Shown piece by piece: positions 25,006 to 39,400 of a stretch of 64,000 bases of DNA. The translations under genes and the position numbers were made by a program. The stretch is taken from assembly GCF_018691265.1 (NCBI RefSeq), contig NW_024881296.1, positions 5,549,427-5,613,426 of the forward strand. Direction: 5' to 3'. The notes below the pieces were generated by a model. That model was given only the letters and a program-made list of their open reading frames with translations. It ran no database searches and was not told the origin of the DNA. Origin of the DNA: Tyto alba. Taxonomy: Eukaryota; Chordata; Aves; Strigiformes; Tytonidae. Numbering within the stretch: position 1 is the stretch's first letter; every line of letters starts with the position of its first letter.

Positions 25006-25780
25006 AAAACATTGTTAATATAAAATGTGACCAAGTACAATTTTTTTGTAAGAATGTTTAATAAAAACATATTAAAGAAAGAAGGAGCATCAACTCTTGT
25101 CAAAGCACAGGAAAAACCTACCAGGATAAGTAAAAAGTTCTGCAGCATGTTCTACCAGCTGGTCCCAATGTGTATTAGGGTTGAGTTAGCCGATGGAAGA
25201 GACAGGCAGCCCAGGTTCTTCCCTAAGAAGCTTTAAGGTATTTAGTAGAGGTTTAAAATAACACTCCTCAAGAGTAGGAGCCTTTGCTTTCAGATCTCCC
25301 CATATCAAAGTAAGACTAGAATGCACATCTTCACGTTGGATTTATAACTTTTCAACAGCTGAATGTACAGAAAATTAGATTAACTGGTAACTGTAAACCC
25401 CTGGGTTAACATTTGTCAGCTTTGAAAAGAAGGTGCAAGTCAAGACTAATTATACATCTAAAGAATTTGTGCTCAAGTTGTTCAAAGCTATATTAATGCT
25501 GGAAGCTTGCAGCAAATGCTAAAAAAAGGTCAGCTAAGAAAAAACCAGCAGTAAAGTCCAGGCTGGTAGAAACAACAAGTATTTTCTGAACTGCTGAATG
25601 CAGAGACAATATTCATGAATTACAGGAGTTTGTATATCTCAGGAAGCATATAAAGAAGCTTTCAGAAGTCTATAAATAAGGCTACTCAGTCAGTTATACT
25701 CTGTGGCAATCCTCCCCTTGAGCTAAGAAACTTTTTGAGAAAACACTAAAACAATTGAGGTTTTGGACTTGGTGGTTCTA

Positions 25781-25807
25781 TTTTTTTTTTTTTTTTGGGG
25801 GGGGGGG
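25781..25807. repeat. T16-G11 compound homopolymer
   Basis: Sixteen T followed by eleven G on the + strand. This is C11A16 in the C1orf198 mRNA, inside its 3'UTR. It is likely to vary in length and to sequence poorly. Confidence 0.85.
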
Positions 25808-27418
25808 TGGGCAGGGACAGCAGGAGGGAAGAGGGTAGCTTACAGCATTTCCCCTGATCAACAGTAAGTTTTAATGCTCTATCAGCATCCTCTGCTTGTT
25901 CAGAGCAAGCAGCACACCAATTAGAGGCAAGGATTCTCCAGGACATCTCAAACCCTTCCTGTAACAAGCAGAAGAAAATCCTGCAGCATCCAATTCTGCA
26001 CATTTAACCGCCCCTGGCACTGAACCAAATGTCAAATGCTAATCCATGAGAAGCCTAGCACAATTATGGTCTAGGAGATGGTGACCTTCTTGTAGCCTTG
26101 GCTGGGACCCATTAGACCCCTCTGTTTTGCCTTCTACCCCAAACAAATGCTATGGGACTATTGCTGAGGTAAAGGGAAAGGTCAGACCTTTGGCATTGGA
26201 GCAGACCAGTCACTGGCTGTGCGCAGGGGGAATTAAGGCTTCAAGGTGAGGTAAACACAGTGAGAGTCAGTGTGTAAATCATGCTGCATTTCAGAGATAA
26301 CAGATTCAAACAACAGCTAGTCTTGTTCTCTACATTTTAAACACCAAACAAAGATCCTTCGAAAGCAGGACTGGAGGCAAGTCTGCTGAGGGCCACCTTG
26401 AGATACCTCTCTGCATCTCGGGAAAAATGTAACTCAGATGCTGAACGCCGAAGAGAATGTACCCAACAAGGAGGAAAAAGCACCAAAGTTGATGAGTCCT
26501 TGAGACGATAAGCTGCTTAAAAACCAAAGAAGCCTTACACTGCTATGTCCTCCCATAAACACAGTGGTTTCCTGACACAAAGGTAATCTACACTCCAGCA
26601 ATTCCCAGTGCTGTACTTTCAGCACTACTATTATGAAGAGTTATGCTCTAGTAAGGAGGCAGTGAAATCATTAGGCTTGTGTTCCCTGAAGACAGTTTCT
26701 CCCATTCATTAGGTGTCGCTCCATTCCCCTCCACCCACACCAAGTCTTTAATCCAAAGACCAGAAACACCTGCCATTTCCCCAGGTCATTTTTCTAGCAC
26801 TCTTATGTTATTCCAGCAGATTTGTAGTGTACAAACACAGTGCTTCTTTGGATTCATCATTCTGGCAATGCCTTTGCCCTCTTCAAAAGAAAAATTTTTT
26901 CAAATAAGTGGTACAAAAGTTACTTTCAAACTAAATGAAATATAGAAATCAATGCAATTCTTCTGTGCTTATTTTTCATACTGTTTTTGCTAGTCATCTG
27001 AAGTATGGAGTTACTTGCTTATTTGGAACCATTGCATGTGCAGCGCTACTTCTTACAAGCCATGCTAGCAAGGTTTTGATCGAAAACAGCAATCTGGTCC
27101 TGTAGGTTCCATTTCTAGGATATGGAGACTCTCATTTGTTTTTCTTTAACAGGTGTATGGTAACTTCTCCCATCCTCTCAATACAGCAGCTACTAAAAAT
27201 TTTAACAGATATTAAAAAATATCCAAATTAAACCACACTTCTATCACTGTTTAAAAAACAAAAACGCATATGGTATTACAAAAGTTTATACAAAGGCAAC
27301 ATTTAAGAGTTTGAAAGTTACTTCTAGAAAAAGACACAAATGCTAGTAAATTGACACACAAGGAGAAAGATATTCCACTCCTTCTCCCAAATTGGTTTGA
27401 TCTATTTTGAAGTATCTT

Positions 27419-27475
27419 TTACCAGTTGTCTAGAAAATCAAAACCAGTCTTCAAGATAATATTGCTTGTACTAGT
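27419..27475 (-). CDS. C1orf198: C1orf198 terminal coding exon
   Basis: Encodes [18 protein letters not shown] then TAA. The acceptor is ttttttttttccttgcag. The GFDFLDNW end is characteristic of the family as I know it. Confidence 0.93.
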   Translation of the reverse strand, partial: TSTSNIILKTGFDFLDNW

Positions 27476-30400
27476 CTGCAAGGAAAAAAAAAAGAAATAA
27501 GATGTGGTTGTTAATTATGGTATTACAATTTCAGTACTTGACTGCCTATCTACAAAAGAAAGTTTACAATGTTGTCTGCCAATATTCAAGTTTTTCACCT
27601 TGTTCTAGGATACCTGAGAACCTACGCCAGAAAACACTAGACATGGAAAAATACTCACAGTGACCAAATAGGCAATTCCACATAAAAATAAAATTATTGT
27701 AGTGGTCTGCAGGCAAAATGTCATTTTTTTCCCCCATGGAAAAATTCATAAAGGTCAATTTTTAGATTAGAGTGGGAATTTCAGAGAATGAAAAAACCCC
27801 AGAATATAGCATCACTAAATCAATAGATTGCCTGTTGTAATGACAGCCAGTTGTTTCCAGAAAACTACACAATTCAAACTTTGTTATCAAGTTATTTACT
27901 AGGCTATCAAGAACCTGCTCACTCATGCAGTGCTGCATGTTTAGCCATGACAAATTAAGGTGGTTTTAGTGTTCAGGAAGACTATTCAAGGGACACAGCT
28001 GAGTCTCGGGATTTTCTTCCTAGAGCATGGCACTCTTCTCCACCACAGGGAAGATAATCCAGAAAAGAGGAAACAAAGAAAATTCTATCACATTATCTCC
28101 TCTGCTACTCTATTCACATTTTGATGTGGTAGGATTGTTTCTCCACAGAGAGAAAAAATAAGGCTTTTCAAACTATTTCAGTGAGCTAGAAAACATTCAC
28201 AAAGGAAAAAAAAAAAACTGTAACAAACCATTATTCTTTAGGAAAACATGATAAAGTAACTAAAATTAAAGGATTGCTGTGGTCACAATCTGTAGCAAAA
28301 CAGCTCAAGCAGCATTACATCTTGGCTTCAGAAAAAAAATAACTAAGCGTAGGACTCCAAATACTGAAATGACTTAAGTATTGTTCTCTCCTAAGTGCTG
28401 CCACTTACTTCTCTTGCAAGAATTTACCTCATCTTGCATCTTTCTGACCTTTCATCATCTTGTTCAGAATTTAATCAATCATTGTTGGGAAAATACAGTA
28501 GAGAAAATGCTATGTGACACTCTTAAGGTATACAATAATATGTCAGGCTTATGCCAGAGTGATGCTACAGATTGCAAACAGAGCCGCACAGCTCTGAAGA
28601 ACCGCTCCTATTCTCTATTTCACAGTTTTCAGGCTTCAGATCTCTCCCTTTTCCTTCCCTTACCCTCTCATATCCTGTTGTTCCCTTTCTTTTCTCACAG
28701 ATCAGCATCTGCTTTTTAAATAGCTTCAATTGGCTATTGAGCTGCTTAAGGTTATTTTTTGTTGTTGGGTTGTTTGGGTTTTTTTATTAAAAAAAAAACA
28801 TTGAGAAAGCTAATTCTGGAAGCTCATTCCATTTCCATTTTGGACATTAAGAGAAAACACATTTGAAAGCAGCCCAGCTGCCTGGGACAAAGCAGTAGGA
28901 AGTGACTGTTGAGCTACCACTTAAACCAGTTGAGAAACTAGTTCACCATTCACCACTATGCTGTGTGTACCAGTAAAGTATCCTAGACCCTAGTTTATAT
29001 ACTTTTTCAGTTAAAAAACTTATTTTTTCTATTAAGTGTTTTGCTGTTTCAAGGAAAAAAAAAAAAAAACAACAAAACAAAACTATCAAAAAACCTCTCT
29101 TACTTGACATACCAAGCTCTTTACTCCAAAACTGTTAGGTAGCCTGCTGTCAGATAGCCACGGGATGCCATGTCAGTGTTTCTGGCACTATATTTAAACA
29201 ATGCCTTTATCCTATGCACTTTACTACATTAAAAAATACTCTATTGAAACAAACAATAGTAATTAACATGTTAGTTAAATAGACCTCTTTAAATCTGCAG
29301 GATAAAAAGCCAGCAAGCTTAGCTATGGCTTAATGCTTTATGGAGTCCCTAATCTTCCAGAGCGGCTTTGTCGGATTTTAATGTGCTATACAGTTTTAAA
29401 ATCTAAGTACAGTCAATATAGCAGTCCTCACCTGTCCAGGCATTTGTGGATCTGTGAGTATAGTACCATCAGTATCTTCCTTGTTTGTCCTAGAAGATGC
29501 CAGGTCCTGTGGTGGGTCAGGAAGAAAGAAGTCATCTAGAGAACTAGCAGGGAGTTGAGTGGGTCGCGGTTTCTCCCATTCGAGAGATACAGAAGGTAGG
29601 CTGGGGGCGACAGACTTCTCTGGTTTAGTTATGCTGGGCTTCTCAGCTTTTGCCATCTCCTTTGGAGCAGACTCCTGTCTGTAAAAAGAGGGAAGGGGTT
29701 TCTCTCCTTTCTCCATGGACTTGATCTGGCTAGGGGTCAAGGACTGGAACTCAGACTTGTCTCCTTCAAACTTTGAACGCTCTTCATTTATCTTCCAGAA
29801 AGAGGACTCCTCTTCCTTTCTGGATGCTATCAACCCATCGGAGCCAGGGGTCTTATTGGCCTGAGAAGATTTAGGGACTTGGACACCAGGTGCTGCTTTA
29901 ATGGGCTGCCTCTGCTCATTTTGCAGCTGGGCACCACCTTGTTCTTGTATGGACAGAGATGCAATGCTGAACTCCATCTGGCTCTGTTCAGGGTTAAAGA
30001 AAAACAGTATTTCAAAGCCCTTCACAAAGGCACAGTTTTGAACTTCTGATCTTGATGCACATAGATAGCACCTTTGCCCACAGCTAGGCAGCTCCCAGAC
30101 AGTAGATACCACAGCAAACCTAACTCATTTTCTCCATAAATGTCTATCTTTGTAGCTACATAAAAAAAATATTTTTTTAAAAGTCTGAACTGCAAGCAAA
30201 CGTGAAAGTCCTAAGCCTGCCACAGAGGAGTCAGAGAAAGTATTTGTGCTACTCAGTGCCATCCAAGATAGAAGTGCACAGCATGCACAGCACTAAACCA
30301 TTAGCATAGTGGCACTAAAACATCAGAAGAATTGTGGATGCATTTTAAAAGCCATAGATGTTTTACATGAAAATATAAAGCAAAAAAACTTTATAGTGTA

Positions 30401-33400
30401 GTTTAAAAGGCAATCTTCCATTATAGCCTTTAAAATAGTTGGCAACATGTTACAACTCCACCTTCTTCCAAGATAAAGGATTAGATGTAATGGGTATGCG
30501 TAGAGAAGTGCTTTTTACAATTCTAATGACCCTCTGAAGGCAGAGAAACAACTCCAGCAGGACCAGCTCTTCATTTATTCCAGAGCCTTGTTTTGTTTTT
30601 ACTTGCAGTGCAGATAGCTGTACTCATTTCTGAGAGGTAACACTGGGTCAAGGAAGCAAGTGACAACACTTAAAGCATCACACAGGTCTTGCAAAAGCCA
30701 CCCAAAAGCAAACACTACTTCAGAATGTCCATTTTACTTACCACCACTTCAGTAATCTCGATTGTCAACTAGCTGGACACTCTTTAAGCTAATAAAACTT
30801 AAGCCTTATTTCACTCTGAGGAACATATGATTGTTACTGTAGTTAGGAGCACAGCACCACAGCAAATGCCAAAAAAGAACAATCTAATGTCTAACTTTTG
30901 TTTGTAAAATGGAGCAAACGAGGTGGGGGGGGAGGGGGGGAAGAGGGGGCAGAAATTACATTTACTGTTAAAGCTATGCTGTTGTCATTAGGGGCCTGAT
31001 TAGTTTTGAGAAAATTCAGAGGCCATTTCAAAAACTAGCTTTCGCTACAAGCCATTAATAGATACTTTTGAAGTTCATTACTGATCTACAATGTTTTCCC
31101 CATCTTCATTACCTGGCTTTTCCTGAATAAAACCGCAATAGCATCTATGGGCCTGAATCTAAAACAAGTCCTAGTTGCATATCATTTTCACTAGAAGTGT
31201 TTGATCACGAGTCCTAAATTACTGTACATGTTACGTTCAAAGGGACTCTAGATCTTAGCAGGTCTCACACGCCTAGTATTTAATATTCAGACACTTCTCA
31301 TCAAAGTGCAAATGTTAACTCAGCAACTGATTATTTATAAAACATTTTTTTTTAAAACAGTCAGCAGCTGACTACACATAATTTGATTCATGGACTAACA
31401 TCTGATTTTTCTAAATAATTAGACGCATTAGCTATTTTTCCAAGGTTATAGGCAAGAAAGCACCAAGTTCGTGTTTTCATTAAGAATATACTGTGTTATC
31501 AAAAGGCGCAGAACATAAGCTGTAAGTAGTTACAGCTCAGCTAGAATAAGGCGAGTCCAAGGATATATGCAACTCTTACCAAACAGCTCAACACCACACC
31601 CCGCCTGCAAGGGGAAAAACCTTAGTGCTTCAGTTTTATTGTTTTTTAAAAACAAAAGTCATAACATAAAGTTAAGAGCAGGAGATTTTTCCTTAGATGA
31701 ATTCTGTATAAACAAACAATGGATGCAATAGTGTTGAGGATTATTTACAGTGACTGCCATTCCCTATATTAAAACATAGGGATTTATTTTCCTAAACTCA
31801 TTTATCAATACTACCAAATAGAGATTTACCACTCTGAAGTTAAGATGTTTTAAGACTTCAGAACTGATAAAATCCCAGCTTAAAAAACCCACATATAAAA
31901 TAGATGTCCAGTTCCCCAATATCCAAGAGGAAAAAAAAAAAAAAAAAAAAAAAAATTTCCATCTTGGAAGACTTAAGCACCAACTTAAGTACCTTGTCAC
32001 GTAGGAATTAACACAGTGCTACTTTCTATCCTCCAACAGTCTTCCTTCTTCTGAGTAGCCTGTCCCAGGGCTCACACTAGAGGTGACAGTAGCTAAAGGC
32101 CACCACAGCAGCAGTCAGTTTCAGTAAAATGATTCCTTCAGCCCTCCAGCCCAAGAGAGAGGGAAGGTCAGTGCCCAGAGGGGCCCTCACAGCCCCAGAT
32201 CTGTCAGAATAGTGTTGGAAACAAAATCCAGGACAGACACTGATGGAAGGGAAGCAGGAGTCTGTTAGGACAAAAATTAGAAAAAGGAAAACCAACATGA
32301 TGGTTTTGCCTTGCAATGGCAGCAAGATAGACAAGCAAAGCCAGGCCTCCTGGGAAGTTCTTATGCTGTGGAGCAAAAGCCACTGCCCGTGGTCATGTTT
32401 TACGTTCTTTTGTATGGATCCAAACATCAGCTTAGAGGTCTGGTTTGGAAGCGGCAGACTGCTTCTCACTAGTGTAGAGAAGAGTGTGGCACTGCAGCAC
32501 AACTTCAGGCAGTTGTACCCTTTCCAACCCGCTCGTGGGTGCATGATCCGTAGAGGATGCCCTCTCTGCCCTTTTAGGACGGAGACCCTGGGGTGTACCT
32601 TTCCATTTCAGAAGACAGGGCCACCCAACATTTAAGATTGCATACTGGTGTCACAGAATGAGTTGGAGGTCAAACAGTTCATAACCTGACATGGAATAAT
32701 CTGAGTGAAAATACTTCTTCAGGAGTTTGCTTTCTACCCCACAGAAGGCAAAGAAGACCAGACTACCCCGACAGGTTCTGAAAGCACCGTGTCAGCATGA
32801 TGTAAATACAGCCCTGAGAGGTCAGATGTATAATTCTGCTTCTAGCATTCAGCTCAAGAAGCCAAGAACTTCTGTGGAGCAGTCACAAGTTATTCTATTT
32901 TCCTTTAAATATATAAAGCTTCTATTTGACTTTCAAGGTTACTAAAGACATCTGAACCCCTAAGAATTGCAGCTGATGAAAGAAAACTATTAATATGCAA
33001 TATCTTTCAAGTCTGAAAATTGGCAGTAAAATACTATAAACACCGCGTGTTCCCCCCACCCCAAGAAAAGAAAATCCCAACAGAGCAACAGGAAATGTGA
33101 GTTTAATTAGCGTTCTCCTCTCAGTTTCTTACATCCGATGGCAAATCGGCAATTGATTGAGTCAACAGGAGGGGGAGGGAAAAGACATTTAAAAAAAAAA
33201 AAGTTTCCTTTTCCTCTAGGTTTACCAGCCACGAGAATACCTTGATGCACACCTCCCCGGGGGTAGCAGCTCGCCTGTAAAGGGCCACACGGCGCGTTCG
33301 CTTTCCTTGGGCTGAGGCAGAGCTGCTGCGAGCTGCACACGTGCGCTCGAGCATTCAGCAGCAGAACAGCACGTGTGGCACTCCACCAGCTGCCACCTTG

Positions 33401-36400
33401 GGGAAGCAAACACTGAATATTGTGGTAAGATTTGACAGTCAAAAGGGAATTGTCATTTAGGCACAGTTTGGGATTCTAAAAATATGGTTTTGGTCCCCAG
33501 CTGCTTTCACAGATTTTGTATGGGTTTGAATGAGTTGCAGTTTCTGTACTTTAATTCCCCATCTAAGGAATAAAATAAAAATACTTTATTTTTCCTACCA
33601 TTTGCCCAAATTGTATTTCTTGGAACTGTTTAGCCCAGAAAATCTTGAGAGTTTACAGACAGGCTAGTACAGTCCCAACTGCAATTTCTAGAAGTTATCA
33701 GAATTCAAATAAAAGCTATTAACAGTAGTAGAATTCTCAAGATATAGCAAGAGCAAGTCATTCTCAACACATTGAGAGAGGGGGAATGGGAGTGCATGTG
33801 AAAGGATGCATGAAGTAGTATTTTGAGTCAGAGCAAACCTGTAAGTCTGTGTTCTTTTCAGCCTTATTCCTCTGGTCCCAAACCACTGCAAGGGTTAAAA
33901 TAAAGGATGTCTAGGTCTTGGATCATCTTTCTGTCTAATAAATATTAGTAATATTTAAAATAGCAGTTTTAGGAAGTTGTGTGTCCATCTTTCCTTAAAA
34001 AGACTGTACTAAGGTATTTAGGAATTTTATTTATTAGATTAAAAAATTTAGACCTAACTTCAGTCTCAAGGCAGGGATAATCCACCAAATTGTAGTATTG
34101 GCTACATATATTCATGGGAAACAATGTATACTAAAAGAGAGGCACCACACACTAAGAACATAGTCATTTAATAATACTGTATAAAATCAGATCTCAGTTC
34201 ATAAGTCTATGTTAAAAACAAGATGACCACAAAGAACCCATGAGCTTTTTTTTTCTTTTTAAGCATCTTATTCACTCATCAGGAATGTGTAGTATTTTAC
34301 TAAACAGTCAAGCAAACACAGCCAAAACAAATTGTTGTGCTTGGCACCCTGAAAAATCCAAATTGTTGAGATGAAAACTGCAGAAACACTGTCAGAAGCA
34401 ACTTGTTTTAAGCACAGCCTGATATATGCAGAGTTAAGAAAGCCAAGTTTAAAATTATTTAGAAGATGACTTTGCTTTGCTGAATGGACAAAACCAAAAT
34501 AAATATGGGACCCAAAGTAGTTGCAGTTTTTGTTTTGTTTCCTGTGCACACCGTGGGTGTTTTCAGGATCTTTTCAGAGTCAGAAAGAAATCTTTAGGTC
34601 AGCAGAGATCAATTGCAAGGGCAAAAATAGAGCAAAGCACTCAAAAGCAATCTGTCATTTTAGTCCATACAGAAAGGCATGGCCAAAGATACAGTGTGGA
34701 GCTCTGCAGGAAATTTCATGATCTACTCTTTGGTGATATGAACAGCATTCAAGTCTGTCATGGTTACTGGCTAGCCTGAGCAAACCCATACTGACAGTAT
34801 CTGGTATGTGCATGGTTTTATGCTCAAAAACAACTGTCTAAAGATTGATACAGGTAATTTAATAATTAGCCAAGAACATCTAGTCATGAACATTAAAATA
34901 AACCTTGAACACCACTACTATTATCACAAGTTGGAGGGTTTTTGCTCAAGATATAATAGTCAAGAGTAGTCTTACAGCAGAGTGTTTTAAACATCTGTAG
35001 TCTAGTTTCAAAAAGGGAAGGGAAAACTCAAAACCTCTGGCATCACTCTTCTTTCCTTCCAGGAAAGCATTGCCATTTATGCCAGCTTGACAAAAATAAT
35101 CACACCAAAGTATAGCTTGTAGCAAACAATTCTAATACCAGGCTGCCAAGGAAGGAGGGGAAAATAAACTATTTTCTGACACTTTCTTTCTACTTAACAA
35201 AAAAAAAAAAAAAAAAACCAAAAAAAAACCCACAAACAAACAAACAAACAAAAAAAAAACCAAAAAACAAAACCAAAACCAAAGCAGGACTTGCAAAAAG
35301 AAGGATATTGAAGACTGTCTTTTAGTTTTAGATAAAGGAAATAGTTTGCAAACCACGTTTTTCATATATGCAACATAATTTTTTTCTTTCCAAATCATCG
35401 CTGGGATTATCTGTAGCAATACAATTAGGGAATTCAGACAGGGAGGCAGCAACCAGGTTGAAGGGACTGAAGCTTAACACTTTCTCTTTTTGCTTTTTTT
35501 TGGTATGTTTGTTTTTAAACACACACTGAGGGCTTCTCTTTTCGACAAATATCTGCGGGCCTGTTGAAAGTAGAAGAGAGCAAAAAGAGGAAAAAGCCAG
35601 GCGTTAAAAAGAAATAAGTACAGAAAGGACTCTCTAAAGCTACCTTCGCAACTCTCCTCTGTATCAAGACCAAGAAATTTTTAGATATGCATGTGTCAAT
35701 TTTAAGCATTTCAAATGAAACCTGGTTTAGTTAACAGCATGAATTAGAAACAGATTCCAACTTATTCCCATGATGTTCTGTGTATTCAGTGGGTTAGCTG
35801 AGGTGGCAGACTGAAATTACATTTTCTGCCCACTACTAAATTAATTAAAAAAAAAAAAAGTGAAACCACACCAAAACCAGAAAGTTCTGAGTTCAGGAAG
35901 AGTTGCAGAGAAATTTTATTTCCAAACCCAGGCGTGATTCTTGTTTTCCATTTATATCTTGGGGTCCGTGCTGAGTTTCACTGAATTTTTACTTCAAACA
36001 AACCAAGAAACCTCAAAGGCTAAACTCAGCCAAAATGTCAGCTTTGATCTCACTTAAACCTGAAGCCATAAATAGAATGCCCTAAATTCATAAACCTGGC
36101 TTTAGCTCCAGTTAAAAATGTAACCCACATTTCAAGACGTGTTATGTTCATGAGGGCTCCACCCATGAACCAAAACACTCCCTCCAATTTAATCTCTACT
36201 TTTAAAATATCAACTTATTTGTAGTGCCATGAAAACTCATTGCTTCCCAAGTAGTTTTCCCTCTGAGAAGTGGTACAGTTTTTTACTAAGAATATCAGTA
36301 TTTTAAATGCTGTCTAACAGCTAACCTGGCAATTTACATTGTATTTCTGGTTTGTTTTCTTTGTTTGAGGGTTTAAAAATGAAGAGGTAAGACAAAAACT

Positions 36401-39400
36401 TTAGATACACATCAAACAGACAAAAATGGTGGAGATATTCATGCAAGTGTTTGCTGTGGTAAGAACGATTTAAGCCATATCTCACATTTGTGTTTAAAAT
36501 GAGAACACAGAAAGTTTACTTTTGACAGAAGTGAATTTATCAAGCCCTGCAACAATGTTCTGCCCAAAATGACAGCAATTTACTACACTGTTCTCTGTGT
36601 AAGTGTGAGAGCCATGGAATTAGAAATTCATTGCACTAGCTACCGTGAGAAAAATCTATCCATACCTAACCAACTGGAATCACCACTGCCATCACTGTAA
36701 CAGCTGAGAGAGGCTTCAGCTTGCAGAAAACATGCCCTCCCCTCTTCTCACTACCCTCTCAGTTTCCCTGAAGTTAGTTACAGACAAATACTGATTTTGT
36801 TGCTTTGTCTTAGTCTCAATGTTTTTAAAAAAAAAAAAAAAAAAGCCTATTGGTTTTACTGATTGACATCCCTACTTTCTCCTTCCCTGCAAAAGTAGAA
36901 AGTGAACACCACATTCCTGTCCTTGGGTAAGCCAGAGCACACATGAAAAGCTGCAAAAGAATGAATGAATTCCATTATCACAGCAATAACATGCAAAAAA
37001 CCAAACCAAATCAAAAACTCTGCATTAAAGGAATATCAGGGAAAATAATATGGAAGGAATAACCCATGATGGGGTAGAACTCATGGAATAGAAAGAGCCT
37101 GACAGCCTGAAGTAACAGTGAGAACAGATCTGGCTCACAAGACACTGACTGCATTATGACATGTCAACAGCTCATTCAGGTTTCTCCACTGTTTCCCCAC
37201 GCTGGACCAACTGGGCAAGGATACTTTTTCCTCAGCCAGTACCTCATGGAGAAATTGCCTTCCAATATTATCATATTAAAGTACTGGTTAGGGAAGAGAT
37301 CAAAGAGTAAGCATGAAGCAAGATCTCCACCTTTCGAAATGGAAGACTCAGCTGTTGTGTCAGGCTGAAGGACTGACACAATATGAGGCACTGGGGAAAA
37401 AACAAAAGGAAGAATCCACACAAATCAACCAACCAATACCTTGTAAAGCTGGACAAAAGGAATTCTCCAGAGTTTTGCTAAAGCAAAAGGTCATGCAACT
37501 TTTCAGCCTACAGCTGACATACAGCTTTAATCTCTGGTCAGCAAGAAGGGAGGGGAGGAAAGAGAGAAGCAAGGCTGATTAGCTGAGACAATTATTCTAA
37601 AGCAACCTCCTCCGCACCTCACTTTCTTCAGCAGTCACACAAGTGTTTCCATATCATTCTGCAATCCTCGATTCATTACAGAAAAGCATGAAACTAGAGC
37701 ATCTATCCACTGCAGTCCCTCACTTTGAAACACCAGGAGAATAGTAAGAACAATCTTAATCAGCAAGGGATAAACCACAGGCTGGGTTGCAAAACACCCC
37801 ACTAGACATACAAGCATTCAAAAGAAAAGACAACTACCACTAAAGAGAAAATCCATTTGAGTGCAGATGCATCTCATCATGGATCACTAGTCAGTGCATT
37901 ACACAAGCACTATCTCCAGGAAGTTCAAGTATTCAGAACTTAAAAAATCCTATCAATATGGATCTTAGAAATACAATTACAGCTGCCACGTTTCCAAAAC
38001 TGAGTTTTAGGATTTGCACCGAAGTAGGGGAGAGACAACACTGCTGTCTCCAACACAGGATTTATTTCACCTTATTGTCAATGAGGTCCACACTCTTCTC
38101 ACTACTTTTCTGTTCTAGACAGCATCACCCAAGTATACCCACACTAAAAGCCTCTTCAGTATTATACTAAAAGCCAGTGGCTGCTTCTTCTAAGGGTCCT
38201 GTGAGACAGGGCAGCTTGCCTGAGCTACCAGGCTCCCACTTCAGGAGTTCCTCCACTGGCTCCTATGGCACCACCACAGCTTATTAGGGAGTTTTAAGGC
38301 AAGTGAAGACTGGCAATGGTTTCTCTTAAACTGCCACACCATAGGGCTGCAGGGACCCAGGAGTCACATCAAGTTACAGGCTAATCAACATCTGCAAAGC
38401 ACAGGTGGGGTGTTAGCTACAGACAATGACCTTGGGCAGGGAAGGTTGACAAGTCTAGGGTCAACTGAAATAATTTAGTATGCGCTGGCATTTCCAAATA
38501 ATTACTCTGCATTAGGCTAAGATTATATTCATACTCTCATCCATGATTATCTACATAGTTCAAGGGCAAAAAATGGAAGAAACAGGGGAGAAGCAGCTTT
38601 CTCTGGCAGGTGAAGCCAGAAGACACCAAGTCTGAAAGGTGTGATTAAATTAATGGGCCCACCATACCCAGTTAAAAAAGGCAATGAGATTGTTTTTGCT
38701 CCCAGATTTTCTTCAACAAGAAGAATTAAACTTGATTTCTCATGACAAATATGGTGCAAATATATTTCCTCACACTGCAGGTTCAGAAAGATGGTGAACT
38801 CTGGCTCTGTGTTAGCCTTATGAGAATCCCATCATAAATAATGCTTTAACAAAATACCAGAGGTAAAGTGAGGGGGGAAAAAAAAAAAAATCCCAAACCA
38901 ACCCACCACAGAAAAATACATTATTTTTTGAAGGACTTGCCTTTTGGATAGAAAATAACACAGTGTTTCTAGTATAGCCCCAGGTTAACAAGTTTCATTA
39001 CATTCTAGTACATAACAAAAAGATGAAGCAGAAGACAGGCTTTAAGAAAGAATCCAAATAAGTTATTAGATACCTGGACCTTTCTCACCCCATTTCCTAG
39101 CTACTTTACTCCTGACTTCAAAAGTGAAATGCAGGTATGTTTATACAATATCTGAGACATTTAGCCTTGCTAAACATGGAAAGCTGTTTAAAAAGTTTAC
39201 AATGAAAAATCAAATAATTTGTAATGAATCAGTTTTACACCTGCACTTGAAACCAGAACATTAGTTCATGAAGTACATTTTGGGTTTCTGTTGATGTAGA
39301 TCAAAGCACACCGGTCCTGTTTCATTTATGGGACAGTCACTTTGCACAGCTCTCAGAGAATAAAGGTGATGTTAGTCTATCAAGTCTCAAAATGAAGACA

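Larger units (their letters stand above)
24985..27418 (-). other. C1orf198: C1orf198 3' untranslated region (inferred)
   Basis: This runs from the stop codon at 27419-27421 to the signal at 25000. It has no coding potential and contains a C11 then A16 tract in mRNA sense (25781-25807). The A16 could cause false internal oligo-dT priming. The extent is inferred from the single polyadenylation signal. Confidence 0.6.

Noticed and set aside
29984..30112. N-terminal extension of the exon 3 frame starting with an upstream Met
   Set aside because: The frame is open, but the family sequence begins at SQMEF directly after a usable acceptor AG. The extra residues look like translated intron.
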